From contig NZ_KB907990.1 of assembly GCF_000382265.1 (NCBI RefSeq), positions 1-64,000 of the forward strand: a DNA stretch of 64,000 nucleotides, written 5' to 3'. Shown here one piece after another: positions 9,568-17,982 of the stretch. The translations under genes were made by a program, and so were the position numbers. Position 1 is the first letter of the stretch. Each line of letters starts with the position of its first letter. Under the pieces are notes generated by a model that saw only the letters and a program-made list of their open reading frames with translations, ran no database searches and was not told where the DNA came from. This DNA comes from Yoonia vestfoldensis DSM 16212 (GTDB lineage: Bacteria > Pseudomonadota > Alphaproteobacteria > Rhodobacterales > Rhodobacteraceae).

Positions 9568-10778
9568 TGGCGCGTGTCGTCATTACCGGGGCAGGGACGA
9601 TCAACCCCTTGGGCACCGATGTGCCTGCGACCTTTGCCGCGATGCGCGACGGCAAATGCGGGATCGGCCCGTTGGAGATTCCCGATGTCGACCGGCTGGC
9701 GATCCAGATCGGCGGCCAGATCAAGGGGTACGACGAGGCGGATCATTTCAACCGCCAGCAGATCGCGCTTTATGACCGGTTTACGCAATTCACGCTGCTG
9801 GCCGCGCGTCAGGCGATCGGGCAGTCAGGGCTGACTTTCACCGGCAGCCTTGCCGACCAGTCGGGCGTGATCTTCGGCACCTCGGGTGGCGGTCTGAACA
9901 CGCAGGATGAAAATTACCGTGCTGTTTATGAAGAGGGCAAGAACCGCGTCCATCCGTTCATCGTGCCCAAACTGATGAACAATGCCGCCGCAAGTCATGT
10001 GTCGATGGAATGGAACCTGCGGGGGCCGACCTTTACCGTGGCGACGGCCTGTGCGTCGTCCAATCACGCGATGGGGCAGGCCTTCAACATGATCCGCTGC
10101 GGCATGACCAAGGTGATGATCACCGGCGGGTCCGAGGCGATGCTCTGTTTCGGCGGGATCAAGGCCTGGGAAGGGCTGCGCGTGATGTCAAAGGACGCCT
10201 GCCGTCCGTTTTCGGCCACCCGCAACGGGATGGTGCAGGGCGAAGGCGCCGGCGTGTTCGTGTTCGAGGATTACGACCACGCCCGCGCGCGCGGTGCCGA
10301 CATATTGTGCGAGGTGATCGGTTTCGCGATGACTTCGGATGCCTCCGACATCGTGATGCCCAGCAAACAGGGGGCGGCACGCGCCATTGCGGGGGCTGTC
10401 AGGGATGCGGGCGTGCCGCTGGATGCTGTGGGTTACATCAATGCACATGGCACCGGCACGGCGGCCAATGACAAGACCGAATGTGCGGCCGTCGCGGATG
10501 TGTTCGGCGCACATGCCGACAAGCTGATGATCTCATCGACCAAATCCATGCACGGGCATTTGATCGGCGGGACGGGGGCGGTCGAGCTTTTGGCCTGTAT
10601 CATGGCGCTGCGGGACGGGGTGATCGCCCCCACCATCGGCTATGAAGAACCCGACCCCGAATGCGCGCTGGATGTGGTGCCCAATGTGGCGCGCGACGCC
10701 ACAATCGACGTCGCGCTGTCCAATGCCTTTGCTTTTGGCGGGCTGAACGCGGTGATCGCGCTGCGCCGCTTCAGTTAA
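9567..10778 (+). CDS. beta-ketoacyl-ACP synthase (KAS II/FabF-like)
   Basis: A 403-residue condensing enzyme with an intact Cys-His-His triad: TACASSNHAMG (Cys162), NAHGTGTAANDKTE (His294), KSMHGHLIGGTGA (His331, Lys326). Length is normal for FabF. It is coupled to the preceding acyl carrier gene by TGATG. Compared with FabF, the active-site Cys region reads ACASSNHAM rather than ACATGAHAI, which places it among specialised KAS members. It probably elongates the acyl chain on the neighbouring ACP, supplying the lpxD reaction. Its stop overlaps the convergent ialB-like stop by two bases. Confidence 0.88.
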   Translation: MARVVITGAGTINPLGTDVPATFAAMRDGKCGIGPLEIPDVDRLAIQIGGQIKGYDEADHFNRQQIALYDRFTQFTLLAARQAIGQSGLTFTGSLADQSGVIFGTSGGGLNTQDENYRAVYEEGKNRVHPFIVPKLMNNAAASHVSMEWNLRGPTFTVATACASSNHAMGQAFNMIRCGMTKVMITGGSEAMLCFGGIKAWEGLRVMSKDACRPFSATRNGMVQGEGAGVFVFEDYDHARARGADILCEVIGFAMTSDASDIVMPSKQGAARAIAGAVRDAGVPLDAVGYINAHGTGTAANDKTECAAVADVFGAHADKLMISSTKSMHGHLIGGTGAVELLACIMALRDGVIAPTIGYEEPDPECALDVVPNVARDATIDVALSNAFAFGGLNAVIALRRFS

Positions 10779-11383
10779 GGCACAGGGGTCAGGCTGTCAT
10801 AGCCAGCAGTGAAACCCGCCAGCGACATGGTCAGCAGGAATTCTTCGTCTGGTGCCGCAGCAGGAACAAGGCGCAATGTCGCCGTCGCGCCGCCCTTGAA
10901 TGCAGCGACCTCTGCTTGCGTCAGACCGATACGGGCGACGCAACCTGCGGAATTGCAAAAGCTGAACGGATAACGGCGCGGCTCGCCGCTGTCGACCGAC
11001 AGCGTCAGTTGCTGCGTCAGCAGTGTTTCCAGCGGGACCACGATATTGGCGCCTGCGGCCACCTGGCCGCTTTCGGGCAAACGGAAGAGGTTGAATTCGG
11101 CGACCGGCGCATCCTCTTGATTTGTCAGCAACTGATAAAGATTGCAGCGGTCGTCCTGCCCTTCGGGCGCGCGGATGCAGCGGACTTCCCAATCGCCGTG
11201 GTTGTCGGCGACATAAATCTCGCCAACGCGCGGCCCGACGGGTTCGCCCAGGTCCAGCGCGCCGGTCAAGTCGGGGACTTCTGGCGTTTGTGCCGGTGCG
11301 GGGGCGGTGTCGTCCTGCCCGGCAGCTTGGGTTCCCAAGGCAAGAAGGCCCGCCAGCGTCAGTGCTGTGATGGTCGTGCGCAT
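10775..11383 (-). CDS. invasion-associated locus B (IalB) family periplasmic protein
   Basis: About 202 residues. Residues 1-22 are a Sec signal peptide (MRTTITALTLAGLLALG). A low-complexity Pro/Ala linker follows, then the IalB domain: HGDWEVRCI, CNLYQLLTNQE and SFCNSAGCVARIGLT, with four cysteines likely in two disulfides. The start is the ATG at 11383; the 13-residue longer frame lacks a signal-like start. IalB-family proteins are common in alphaproteobacteria, and outside Bartonella their function is not known. It ends tail to tail with the ketosynthase. Confidence 0.83.
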   Translation of the reverse strand: MRTTITALTLAGLLALGTQAAGQDDTAPAPAQTPEVPDLTGALDLGEPVGPRVGEIYVADNHGDWEVRCIRAPEGQDDRCNLYQLLTNQEDAPVAEFNLFRLPESGQVAAGANIVVPLETLLTQQLTLSVDSGEPRRYPFSFCNSAGCVARIGLTQAEVAAFKGGATATLRLVPAAAPDEEFLLTMSLAGFTAGYDSLTPVP

Positions 11384-11488
11384 TACGAAAGATCCTGTTC
11401 TGTTTGGTCGCGGCTCTAGCATGCCAGCCGGACAGTGTCAGGGACTAAAAACCCGGCCTTGGCGATCTTTCGCCCAGCCTTCTGCAAC

Positions 11489-11549
11489 AAAAAAGGGCCC
11501 GTTGCCGGACCCTTTTGTTTTTCTCCCTGTCGGACTTGGCCGACTAATT
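11489..11549 (-). ncRNA. candidate small RNA A (about 60 nt) or ialB leader with intrinsic terminator
   Basis: On the minus strand a promoter-like pair, TTGACG (11584-11579) and TAGCGT (11561-11556) with 17-base spacing, is followed by a hairpin (GTCGG/CCGAC, 11529-11544), a single-stranded ACAGGGAGAAAAAC stretch, and an intrinsic terminator. The terminator is GGGUCC pairing with GGGCCC, including a G-U, followed by six U (11489-11512). The stem is perfect only in minus-strand RNA, so the direction is clear. The ialB-like gene starts 106 bases downstream. The unit could be a free sRNA or a terminating leader. It is complementary to candidate RNA B over about 18 bases. Confidence 0.55.
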
Positions 11550-11555
11550 GGGCAC

Positions 11556-11584
11556 ACGCTACGAAATGGGCATGTCGTCGTCAA
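11556..11584 (-). promoter_or_regulatory. predicted promoter of candidate RNA A
   Basis: TTGACG, 17-base spacer, TAGCGT on the minus strand, followed about 7 bases later by the start of a structured, terminator-ended stretch. The -35 box is strong for alphaproteobacteria; the -10 box is average. Confidence 0.5.
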
Positions 11585-11620
11585 CAGCAAATCCGATGCT
11601 TTTTCTGGGGTTTTCGCGTG

Positions 11621-11720
11621 AAAAAAGGCCGCACCCGAGGGCGCGGCCAGTCCAACAGGGAGAAGAGCAAGACCACCATGCAGGCCTTGCCGATTTAATC
11701 TGGCAGAGAAACCTTAAGAA
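11621..11720 (-). ncRNA. candidate small RNA B with intrinsic terminator (5' end uncertain)
   Basis: A minus-strand intrinsic terminator, GGCCGC and GCGGCC arms with an inner CCC/GGG and a G-U pair, is followed by UUUUUU (11621-11648). On the plus strand the stem has a mismatch and no T-run, so the transcript must run leftwards. No protein gene lies upstream on that strand: the next minus-strand frame inside the HerA-like gene is a shadow. The RNA carries UUCUCCCUGUUGGACU (11664-11649), a CU-rich anti-Shine-Dalgarno-like segment reminiscent of known alphaproteobacterial sRNAs. The 5' end near 11700-11730 is a guess. Confidence 0.5.
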
Positions 11721-11760
11721 TGTATTTTGCCGTAACGGTCATCGTAAAGGGGTAGGACGG

Positions 11761-13269
11761 GTGGAGCATATTTTTATCGGCGGCGGGGGCGACGGATACG
11801 CGGCACCGCAGATCATGCGTCTGGACAAGGCGAACCGGCACGGGCTGGTGGCCGGGGCGACAGGGACCGGCAAGACGGTCACCTTGCAGATCATGGCTGA
11901 AGGCTTTTCCGCGGCCGGTGTGCCCGTGTTCCTGTCTGATGTGAAAGGCGATTTGTCGGGGCTCGCACAGGCCGGTTCTGCCACGGGCAAGCTGCACGAA
12001 CCTTTTATGAAGCGCGCAGCCACCATCGGCCTCGACCTGCAATACGGGGCTTTCCCGGTGACATTTTGGGATATCTTCGGACGGCAAGGTCATCCGATCC
12101 GCGCAACGGTCGCGGAAATGGGGCCTTTGCTGCTGGCGCGGCTGATGGATTTGACGGATGTGCAGGAAGGCGTGCTGAACGTCGCCTTTCGTGTTGCCGA
12201 CGAAGAAGGTCTGCCGCTGCTCGATATGAAAGATCTTCAGGCGCTTCTGGTCTTTGTCGGCCAGAATGCGCGCGATCTGTCGCTGCGCTATGGCAATGTG
12301 ACGACCGCATCCATCGGGGCGATCCAGCGGCAATTGCTGGTGCTGGAAAATCAGGGCGGTGCAGCCTTGTTCGGCGAACCAGCGCTTGACCTTGCCGACA
12401 TGATGCGTCTGCGCGACGGGCGCGGCGAGATCAATATTCTGGCCGCCGATCAGTTGATGGGGTCGCCACGGCTTTATGCGACGTTCTTGCTGTGGCTCTT
12501 GTCTGAATTGTTCGAGGAACTGCCAGAGGTCGGCAACCCCGACAAACCCAAGCTGGTGTTCTTTTTCGACGAGGCGCATCTTTTGTTCAACGACGCGCCG
12601 CGCGCTTTGGTGGAAAAGGTCGAACAGGTCGCGCGCCTGATCCGGTCCAAGGGCGTCGGGGTCTATTTCGTCACGCAAAACCCTGCCGATATCCCCGACA
12701 CGGTGCTGGGCCAGTTGGGCAACCGCGTGCAGCATGCGCTGCGCGCGTTCACCGCCAAGGATCGCAAGGCATTGAAGTCCGCCGCCGAAACCTATCGCGA
12801 CAATCCGGCGTTCGATACCGCCGAAGCGATCCAGCAGGTCGGCACAGGCGAGGCTGTGACGTCTTTTCTGGACGCCAAGGGCATTCCCGAACTGGTGCAG
12901 CGCACGCTGATCTGCCCGCCGGCATCCCAGCTTGGGCCGATTGATGCCGCGACGAGGGCGGCGGTGATGGCCGCCTCTCCGATGGGGGGTAAATATGACG
13001 TCACCATCGACCGCGACAGCGCGCATGAAATGCTTGCGCGGCGGGCCGAGGATGCGGCGCGTGCGGCCCATGCGGCCGAGGATTCTGCCCCCGAATTCAC
13101 CGCCGCGCGGCGCTATTCCCCGGCGACACGGACGACGGGGCGCGGCACACGTGCCCAAAGCGGGTCATTCGGGGACGCGCTGGCCGATGTGGTGGTCAAG
13201 GAATTGAAGGGGACGACAGGACGCCGCATCGTGCGCGGCATCCTTGGTGGGTTGTTCAAAGGACGTTGA
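11761..13269 (+). CDS. HerA-like DUF853 P-loop ATPase
   Basis: About 502 residues from a GTG start at 11761, preceded by AAAGGGG at 11747-11753. Walker A is AGATGTGKT (residues 31-39); Walker B is FFFDEAHLLFND near residue 268; GVYFVTQNPADIPDTVLGQLGNRVQHALRAFT is the sensor/arginine region typical of the HerA/FtsK superfamily DUF853 group. The C-terminus is an Arg/Ala-rich tail ending in GRRIVRGILGGLFKGR. These proteins are widespread hexameric DNA-motor-like ATPases, but the DUF853 group has no settled function. A longer frame to 11548 exists but runs through the RNA B region and is unlikely. Confidence 0.85.
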   Translation: MEHIFIGGGGDGYAAPQIMRLDKANRHGLVAGATGTGKTVTLQIMAEGFSAAGVPVFLSDVKGDLSGLAQAGSATGKLHEPFMKRAATIGLDLQYGAFPVTFWDIFGRQGHPIRATVAEMGPLLLARLMDLTDVQEGVLNVAFRVADEEGLPLLDMKDLQALLVFVGQNARDLSLRYGNVTTASIGAIQRQLLVLENQGGAALFGEPALDLADMMRLRDGRGEINILAADQLMGSPRLYATFLLWLLSELFEELPEVGNPDKPKLVFFFDEAHLLFNDAPRALVEKVEQVARLIRSKGVGVYFVTQNPADIPDTVLGQLGNRVQHALRAFTAKDRKALKSAAETYRDNPAFDTAEAIQQVGTGEAVTSFLDAKGIPELVQRTLICPPASQLGPIDAATRAAVMAASPMGGKYDVTIDRDSAHEMLARRAEDAARAAHAAEDSAPEFTAARRYSPATRTTGRGTRAQSGSFGDALADVVVKELKGTTGRRIVRGILGGLFKGR

Positions 13270-13307
13270 GGGGCGCTGCCCCTGACCCCGAAGTATTTTT
13301 GGAAAAG
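13270..13307 (+). terminator. possible terminator after the HerA-like gene
   Basis: GGGG and CCCC stretches directly after the stop can pair weakly, followed by GTATTTTTGG. This GC block plus ATTTTTGG motif resembles gene ends common in the Rhodobacterales, but the fold is weak. Confidence 0.35.
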
Positions 13308-13326
13308 AGAAGGTGACGATCCGCGC

Positions 13327-14628
13327 TCAGAGCTTGCGGATCTTCAGCGTGGCGATCCTGTTTTCTTCTTTCGCGATGACTTCAAAGCGGAACCCGTGGA
13401 ACGAAAACACCTGTCCGACCACGGGGATCATCTGCGCTTCGTGGATCACCAGACCCGCGACGGTATTGGCCTCGTCATCGGGCAATTGCCAATCATGCGC
13501 GCGGTTCAGGTCACGGATCGTGATGCCGCCGTCGATGATATAGGCGCCATCGGCGGTCGCCGCGATCTGGTCGGGTTCGGGTTCGTCGAATTCATCCGCG
13601 ATCTCGCCCACGATTTCCTCGAGGATGTCTTCGAGCGTGATCAGCCCTTCAAGCCCGCCATATTCATCGACCACGAGCGCGAAATGCGTCTTGCGCTTGA
13701 GAAAATTGCGCATCTGGTCGCCAAGCGTCGTGGTTTCGGGCACAAAATAGGGCGGCATCGCGACTTTCATCACGTCGAAGGCGGCAAGCCCCTGACCATC
13801 CACCGTGCCGCCGCTGAGCAGCTTGTGCATCGCGCGCAACAGATCCTTGGCATGGATCACACCAACGATGTTTTCGGGATTGTCGCGGTAGAGCGGCAGG
13901 CGCGTGTGCTGGCTTTGCAGGATCTGCGCCAGAATGTCCTGCGCGGGCAGGGCGGCATCGACCATCTCGATCCCCGAGCGATGCAGCATGACCTCTTCCA
14001 CGGTGCGTTCATTGAGGTCGAGCGCGCCGAGAATACGGTCGCGGTCTTCCTTTTCGACCCAGCCTTCGGCATGGCCGAGCTGCAAGGCGCCCGCGATTTC
14101 CTCGCGGACGGCAAGGATGTTGCTGTCGGGGTCGGTGCGCACGCCGAAGAGATAGAGCACGCCGCGCACCAGAAACCGGACGGCTGTCACGATCGGCGAA
14201 AAGACCAGCACGATCAGCCCGATTGGGCGGGCCACAGCCGAGGCGACCTTTTCAGGGTTGGTGATCGCGAATGTCTTGGGCAGCACCTCTGCAAAGATCA
14301 GGACCAGCAGCGTCATGATCAGCGTCGCGGCGGCGACACCGTTCTGGCCGAATGTTCTGGTCAGGATCGCCGTGGCAAGCGAGGTGGCCAGAATGTTGAC
14401 GACGTTGTTGCCCAGCAGCACCGACCCGATCAGCCGCTCGTTGTCTTCGGTGACCTTCAGCGCTTGTTCGGCCCCTTTGGAGCCCTTGTCGGCAGCCGAG
14501 CGCAACTTGCCGCGTGATGCGGCAGTCAACGCGGTTTCAGAGCCGGAAAAGAAGGCGGACATGACAAGCAGGACGGCTATGGCCGCCGCCGTGGCCCAGA
14601 ATGCCGCATCAAGTGTCGAGGGTTCCAT
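13327..14628 (-). CDS. HlyC/CorC-type membrane protein with CBS domains (CNNM family)
   Basis: A 433-residue protein. Residues 1-200 are the DUF21/CNNM transmembrane domain (four helices; SAFFSGSETALTAASRGKLR is the conserved motif). Residues 210-330 are a CBS pair (VMLHRSGIEMVDAAL, VMKVAMPPYFVPETTTL). Residues 350-433 are the CorC/HlyC transporter-associated domain (GAYIIDGGITIRDLNRAHDWQLPDDEANTVAGLVIHEAQ). CorC-type proteins move or regulate Mg2+. It stands upstream of xerD in the same direction with a 50-base gap, a neighbourhood seen in related genomes. Confidence 0.92.
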   Translation of the reverse strand: MEPSTLDAAFWATAAAIAVLLVMSAFFSGSETALTAASRGKLRSAADKGSKGAEQALKVTEDNERLIGSVLLGNNVVNILATSLATAILTRTFGQNGVAAATLIMTLLVLIFAEVLPKTFAITNPEKVASAVARPIGLIVLVFSPIVTAVRFLVRGVLYLFGVRTDPDSNILAVREEIAGALQLGHAEGWVEKEDRDRILGALDLNERTVEEVMLHRSGIEMVDAALPAQDILAQILQSQHTRLPLYRDNPENIVGVIHAKDLLRAMHKLLSGGTVDGQGLAAFDVMKVAMPPYFVPETTTLGDQMRNFLKRKTHFALVVDEYGGLEGLITLEDILEEIVGEIADEFDEPEPDQIAATADGAYIIDGGITIRDLNRAHDWQLPDDEANTVAGLVIHEAQMIPVVGQVFSFHGFRFEVIAKEENRIATLKIRKL

Positions 14629-14678
14629 ATCACGCTTTCAAGTAGTTCCGCCCTATATTGCCTGCGCGGGCGTCCGCT

Positions 14679-15620
14679 TCAAGACTTGGCCGGTCCGGCA
14701 AGCGGATGGTGTTGCAAAACAAGGTCGGTCAGGCGCTGGTCCAGCACATGGGTATAGATTTCGGTCGTGGCGATATCGGCATGGCCCAGCATCGTCTGGA
14801 TCGACCGCAGGTCTGCGCCACCCGCCAGTAGATGGGTCGCGAAAGCATGGCGCAGCACATGCGGTGTCACCCTGTCGGGGTTCAATCCGGCAGTCGCGGC
14901 AAAGCCCTTTATCAGCGCAAAAAAGGCATGCCGCGTCAGGTGACCGGTCTTGCCATGCGACGGAAAGAGGTATTTCGAGACAGGCTTGCCCGCCTTGCGC
15001 GCGACCTCCTCGTTTTGGTCCCGCGCGACAAGCCATGCCGCAATCGCGGCGCGGGCGGGCGGCGACAGCGGGACCAGCCGTTCCTTGCCGCCCTTGCCGC
15101 GCACGAGCAACATCCGGGGATCGCCGCGTGCGGCGGCGACCGGCAGGCTGACCAGTTCGGTCACGCGCATCCCCGTCGCATAAAGCAGTTCCATCAGGCA
15201 GGCGTTGCGCAAACTGTCGCGCGGACTGGTGCGGGCGGCGTCCAGCAGGCGGTCAACCTCGGCCAGATCAAGCGTTTTGGGCAGGCGCTGCGCGCGCCCC
15301 GGGCCTTTGATCTGCATCGCGGGATTGTCGCTGCGCCAGCCTTCGTCGAAAGCGAAGCGGAACAATTGCTTGATCGCCGACAGCCGCCGTGCGCGGGTGG
15401 ATTTGGCGAGCCCTTCGGTTTCGCAGGCGATCATGTAGCTTTCGATCTGGTCCTGCGAAACCGTGTAGAAATGCAGCCCCTTGTCGGCCAGCCATGCGGC
15501 AAAGCCTTGCAAGTCGCGCGCATAGGCCAATTGCGTATTCGTCGCGGCATCCAGTTCGGCGGCCTGTGCCTGCAGAAAGGTCTGCACCCAGCGCGCCATC
15601 AGGGCGGGGCCTTGCGTCAC
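14679..15620 (-). CDS. xerD: site-specific tyrosine recombinase XerD
   Basis: A 313-residue recombinase. Residues 5-100 are the SAM-like core-binding domain. The catalytic set is complete: Arg152 (ATGMRVTEL), Lys near 178 (GKGGKERLVPL), His254 and Arg257 (HVLRHAFATHLL), His280 (LGHADI), Tyr289 (TEIYTHV). The start is a GTG at 15620 overlapping the stop of the upstream gene (GTGA); an ATG at 15599 is an alternative. XerD with XerC resolves chromosome dimers at dif near the terminus. The chromosomal neighbourhood (corC, aroK, aroB) supports the housekeeping enzyme rather than a mobile integrase. Confidence 0.92.
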   Translation of the reverse strand: MTQGPALMARWVQTFLQAQAAELDAATNTQLAYARDLQGFAAWLADKGLHFYTVSQDQIESYMIACETEGLAKSTRARRLSAIKQLFRFAFDEGWRSDNPAMQIKGPGRAQRLPKTLDLAEVDRLLDAARTSPRDSLRNACLMELLYATGMRVTELVSLPVAAARGDPRMLLVRGKGGKERLVPLSPPARAAIAAWLVARDQNEEVARKAGKPVSKYLFPSHGKTGHLTRHAFFALIKGFAATAGLNPDRVTPHVLRHAFATHLLAGGADLRSIQTMLGHADIATTEIYTHVLDQRLTDLVLQHHPLAGPAKS

Positions 15621-17137
15621 GTTGCGCGGTCCAGGATCATCAGTTCCAGCGATGCCCGCCGCGCCACATCGTCGAGATCAAGCAACAAGAACAGCGCGAG
15701 CGCATCGGTCAGCGACCGGGCTTCGCCTGCGAAACCTTCGTTGAACAGGATGATGGCGCGCAGCATCGCCTCGCCGGTTTTGCCGTTGGCGACCAGATTC
15801 TGCAATTCGACCGGGGCGGGAGCCCCGTCAAAGGCGGCCTGGATCGCCAGCGCGCGCGGCGCTGTAACAGGCACATCCTGCGGCCGGCCAAGCGCGATAC
15901 CAAGCAGGAACGGGTCAAAACCGTCGTCTTCGGCAACGAGCCGTTCCGCGACGCGGCGATAATCTTCGGACAAAAGCCCGACGCGGCTTGCAATCTCGTC
16001 GGCTTCGCCGTTGAGATCCATGTCTTGCAACGCATCGCTGTAAAGCTTTGCGAACGGCACCTCTGTCCGGGCCTGTTTCATGGCGTCCCATGCGGCGGGT
16101 AGGTGACGAGAGACCGCCTGCGCATCGCCCGCGGTGATGGCGGAATCAAGGCGGATCGTCGCCGCTGCCCGGTCCCAGATGCCACCAGATGCGGCAGGCC
16201 TGCGCGCGGTATAGAATTTCTGGAGCACGTTTTCGGGCACGGCACCCTGGCGCGCGAGCCGTTCAGCGGCCTCGAGCTGGGCTTTCCATGCGTTGTTGCC
16301 GCGAAGGTCCGCATGGGCAAACGCCAAGGGCAGGCCCGCGGTGACCAGAGGTTCGCCAAAGGCCTCGAACAGCCGGAATGACAAAGGCGTGACATTCGAT
16401 GGCGCAGGCAGCACCGCGTCGCGCTCGAAAAGTTCGGGGTCCAGGAACCGCGCGAGCATGTCGGCCTCGGATTGTGTGATGTCGCCCAGCACACGGTGGG
16501 TGTTCAGCGACAGGACGGCGACGGCCCATTGGCCACCGCGCGCAAGGCAAAAAATCCGCGCAGCATAACTGGGGGCCAGCGCAGGTGTGTCGTTCAACAC
16601 GCGGCAGGCGGCATCTTCGGTGCCCGTCAACAAGGACAGATCGAACCAGCGCTGGAACACCGCAGGCGTATCGGGTGTGGCCACCTCGATCAGGGCCTTG
16701 GCCTGTTCGACGGCACCAAGCTCTACCAATCTGTCGACACGCGCCAGAAACAGCGCACCATCCGGGCCGGCCCCGATCGGCGGGTCGGCCCGCGCCTGCA
16801 TCAGAACCTTCACGAATTCCACGATCGCCGGCAACGATTCGCGCCGGTCCTGTCGGATCAGCTCAACGATCACCTGCTCGCTGCTGGACGACCAGATATT
16901 GCGGGGCAGGCCGGTGACGTCGGACGGCAGCAGCCCGATCGGGTCCTTGGACAGACGGTCCAGCGGCGTGACGTCAATCTCGGGCGGTAAGGCGCTTTCG
17001 ACAACGGGGGGCTCGCCCGGGAAAGCCGCGCTCGCGGCTTCGTCCGACAACCAGTCGATCGACGACAGCGGATCCTGTGCGGTTGCAGGGCCAGTGGTCA
17101 GCACCGCAAGCGCGACAACCGCGCTAGTTTGCGTCAA
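15617..17137 (-). CDS. unknown exported protein, 506 residues
   Basis: I do not recognise a domain. The protein begins with a signal peptide (ALAVLTTGPATAQ, cleavage after residue 21) and then is almost entirely alpha-helical and acidic, with helix-pair repeats rich in Ala/Leu (VDRLVELGAVEQAKALIEV, FDLSLLTGTEDAACRVL) that suggest a TPR-like superhelix. The start appears to be TTG at 17137; no better one is in frame. It is coupled by overlap to xerD downstream (4 bases) and to the 50-residue membrane protein upstream (14 bases). A periplasmic scaffold is plausible but unproven. Confidence 0.7.
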   Translation of the reverse strand: MTQTSAVVALAVLTTGPATAQDPLSSIDWLSDEAASAAFPGEPPVVESALPPEIDVTPLDRLSKDPIGLLPSDVTGLPRNIWSSSSEQVIVELIRQDRRESLPAIVEFVKVLMQARADPPIGAGPDGALFLARVDRLVELGAVEQAKALIEVATPDTPAVFQRWFDLSLLTGTEDAACRVLNDTPALAPSYAARIFCLARGGQWAVAVLSLNTHRVLGDITQSEADMLARFLDPELFERDAVLPAPSNVTPLSFRLFEAFGEPLVTAGLPLAFAHADLRGNNAWKAQLEAAERLARQGAVPENVLQKFYTARRPAASGGIWDRAAATIRLDSAITAGDAQAVSRHLPAAWDAMKQARTEVPFAKLYSDALQDMDLNGEADEIASRVGLLSEDYRRVAERLVAEDDGFDPFLLGIALGRPQDVPVTAPRALAIQAAFDGAPAPVELQNLVANGKTGEAMLRAIILFNEGFAGEARSLTDALALFLLLDLDDVARRASLELMILDRAT

Positions 17138-17276
17138 GCGTGACAGGGCGCGTCACCTCCTGTGCAGGAGCGGCGAAATCCGACGGAAACAGGATCGGAC
17201 CGACATAGGCATAGCCGACAAGGCCAATCGCCAGCAGAATGATCAGAAAGATCAATAGTTTGAAAAACCGCCACAT
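17124..17276 (-). CDS. small single-pass membrane protein, 50 residues
   Basis: Residues 1-27 are one strong transmembrane helix (MWRFFKLLIFLIILLAIGLV), followed by a short periplasmic tail with FPSDFAAPAQEVTRPVTLD. The ATG at 17276 is chosen over the longer frame because the first 15 residues there are not membrane-like. Its 3' end overlaps the 506-residue exported protein gene by 14 bases, so the two are probably translated together. I recall similar short proteins next to xerD/aroK in related bacteria; function unknown. Confidence 0.7.
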   Translation of the reverse strand: MWRFFKLLIFLIILLAIGLVGYAYVGPILFPSDFAAPAQEVTRPVTLDAN

Positions 17277-17424
17277 TGCCTGCCCCGTCCTGCTCTTGAT
17301 GTTATATGGTCTGCACGCCACATTCTGCGCCGTTTATATATGGTCTTTCAGGCAATATCACGCCATTCATTCACAAATATTTCACGTCGGCATCCGACAG
17401 CCGAGGCAGCACGAAAGGACAGGT

Positions 17425-17982
17425 ATGGCACCGGCGGCAGCATATCGGCTCAGACGTTCGGTGGTGCTGGTGGGTATGATGGGGTCGGGCAAGACCGCGA
17501 TCGGGCGCACGCTGGCCGCAACGCTTGATGTGCCTTTCGTCGACAGCGATGCCGCGATCGAAGAAGCGGCCGCTCTCAGCATTGCAGAGATTTTCGCCCG
17601 CGACGGCGAGGCATTCTTTCGCCGCCGCGAAACAGAGGTGCTGCGCCGCTTGCTTGCCGGTCCACCCGGGATCATTTCGACCGGCGGCGGTGCGTTTCTG
17701 GCACCTGAAAACCGCGAGATGATCGCGCAGGATGCCATCGCTGTCTGGCTGGATGCGGATCTCGAAACGCTCTGGGAACGGGTCCGGCACAAGGACACCC
17801 GCCCCTTGCTGCGCACGCCCGACCCCAAGGGCACGCTGGCCGCGTTGCTCGCGCAGCGGCGCGACATCTATGCGCAGGCGGGTCTGCGCCTGCCCATCGC
17901 CTTTCACGCCTCGATCGAGGAAACAACGCAGGGCGCGCTGCGGCTTTTGTCCACGCGCCCCGATTTTCTGGAGACCCTTTGA
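17425..17982 (+). CDS. aroK: shikimate kinase
   Basis: About 185 residues. Walker A is GMMGSGKT (residues 17-24); DSDAAIEEAAALSIAEIFARDGE carries the shikimate-binding Asp; FRRRETEVL and STGGGAF complete the shikimate-binding motifs, with a lid region near RHKDTRPLL. The start at 17425 follows AAAGGACAGG. Longer in-frame starts would lie in the divergent promoter region. It phosphorylates shikimate in aromatic amino-acid synthesis. aroB starts at the base after its stop, so they form one unit. Confidence 0.95.
   Translation: MAPAAAYRLRRSVVLVGMMGSGKTAIGRTLAATLDVPFVDSDAAIEEAAALSIAEIFARDGEAFFRRRETEVLRRLLAGPPGIISTGGGAFLAPENREMIAQDAIAVWLDADLETLWERVRHKDTRPLLRTPDPKGTLAALLAQRRDIYAQAGLRLPIAFHASIEETTQGALRLLSTRPDFLETL

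Noticed and set aside
11489..11520. plus-strand terminator
   Set aside because: The stem has a C-A mismatch as plus-strand RNA but a G-U pair as minus-strand RNA, and no plus-strand gene ends here.
11680..11700. six-codon plus-strand peptide (MQALPI) after an AGGGAGAA site
   Set aside because: Looks like a leader peptide, but the same bases are the antisense of candidate RNA B, and no attenuator follows on the plus strand.
11695..13158. 487-residue minus-strand frame opposite the HerA-like gene
   Set aside because: Shadow with no domain; the plus-strand ATPase has Walker A and B.
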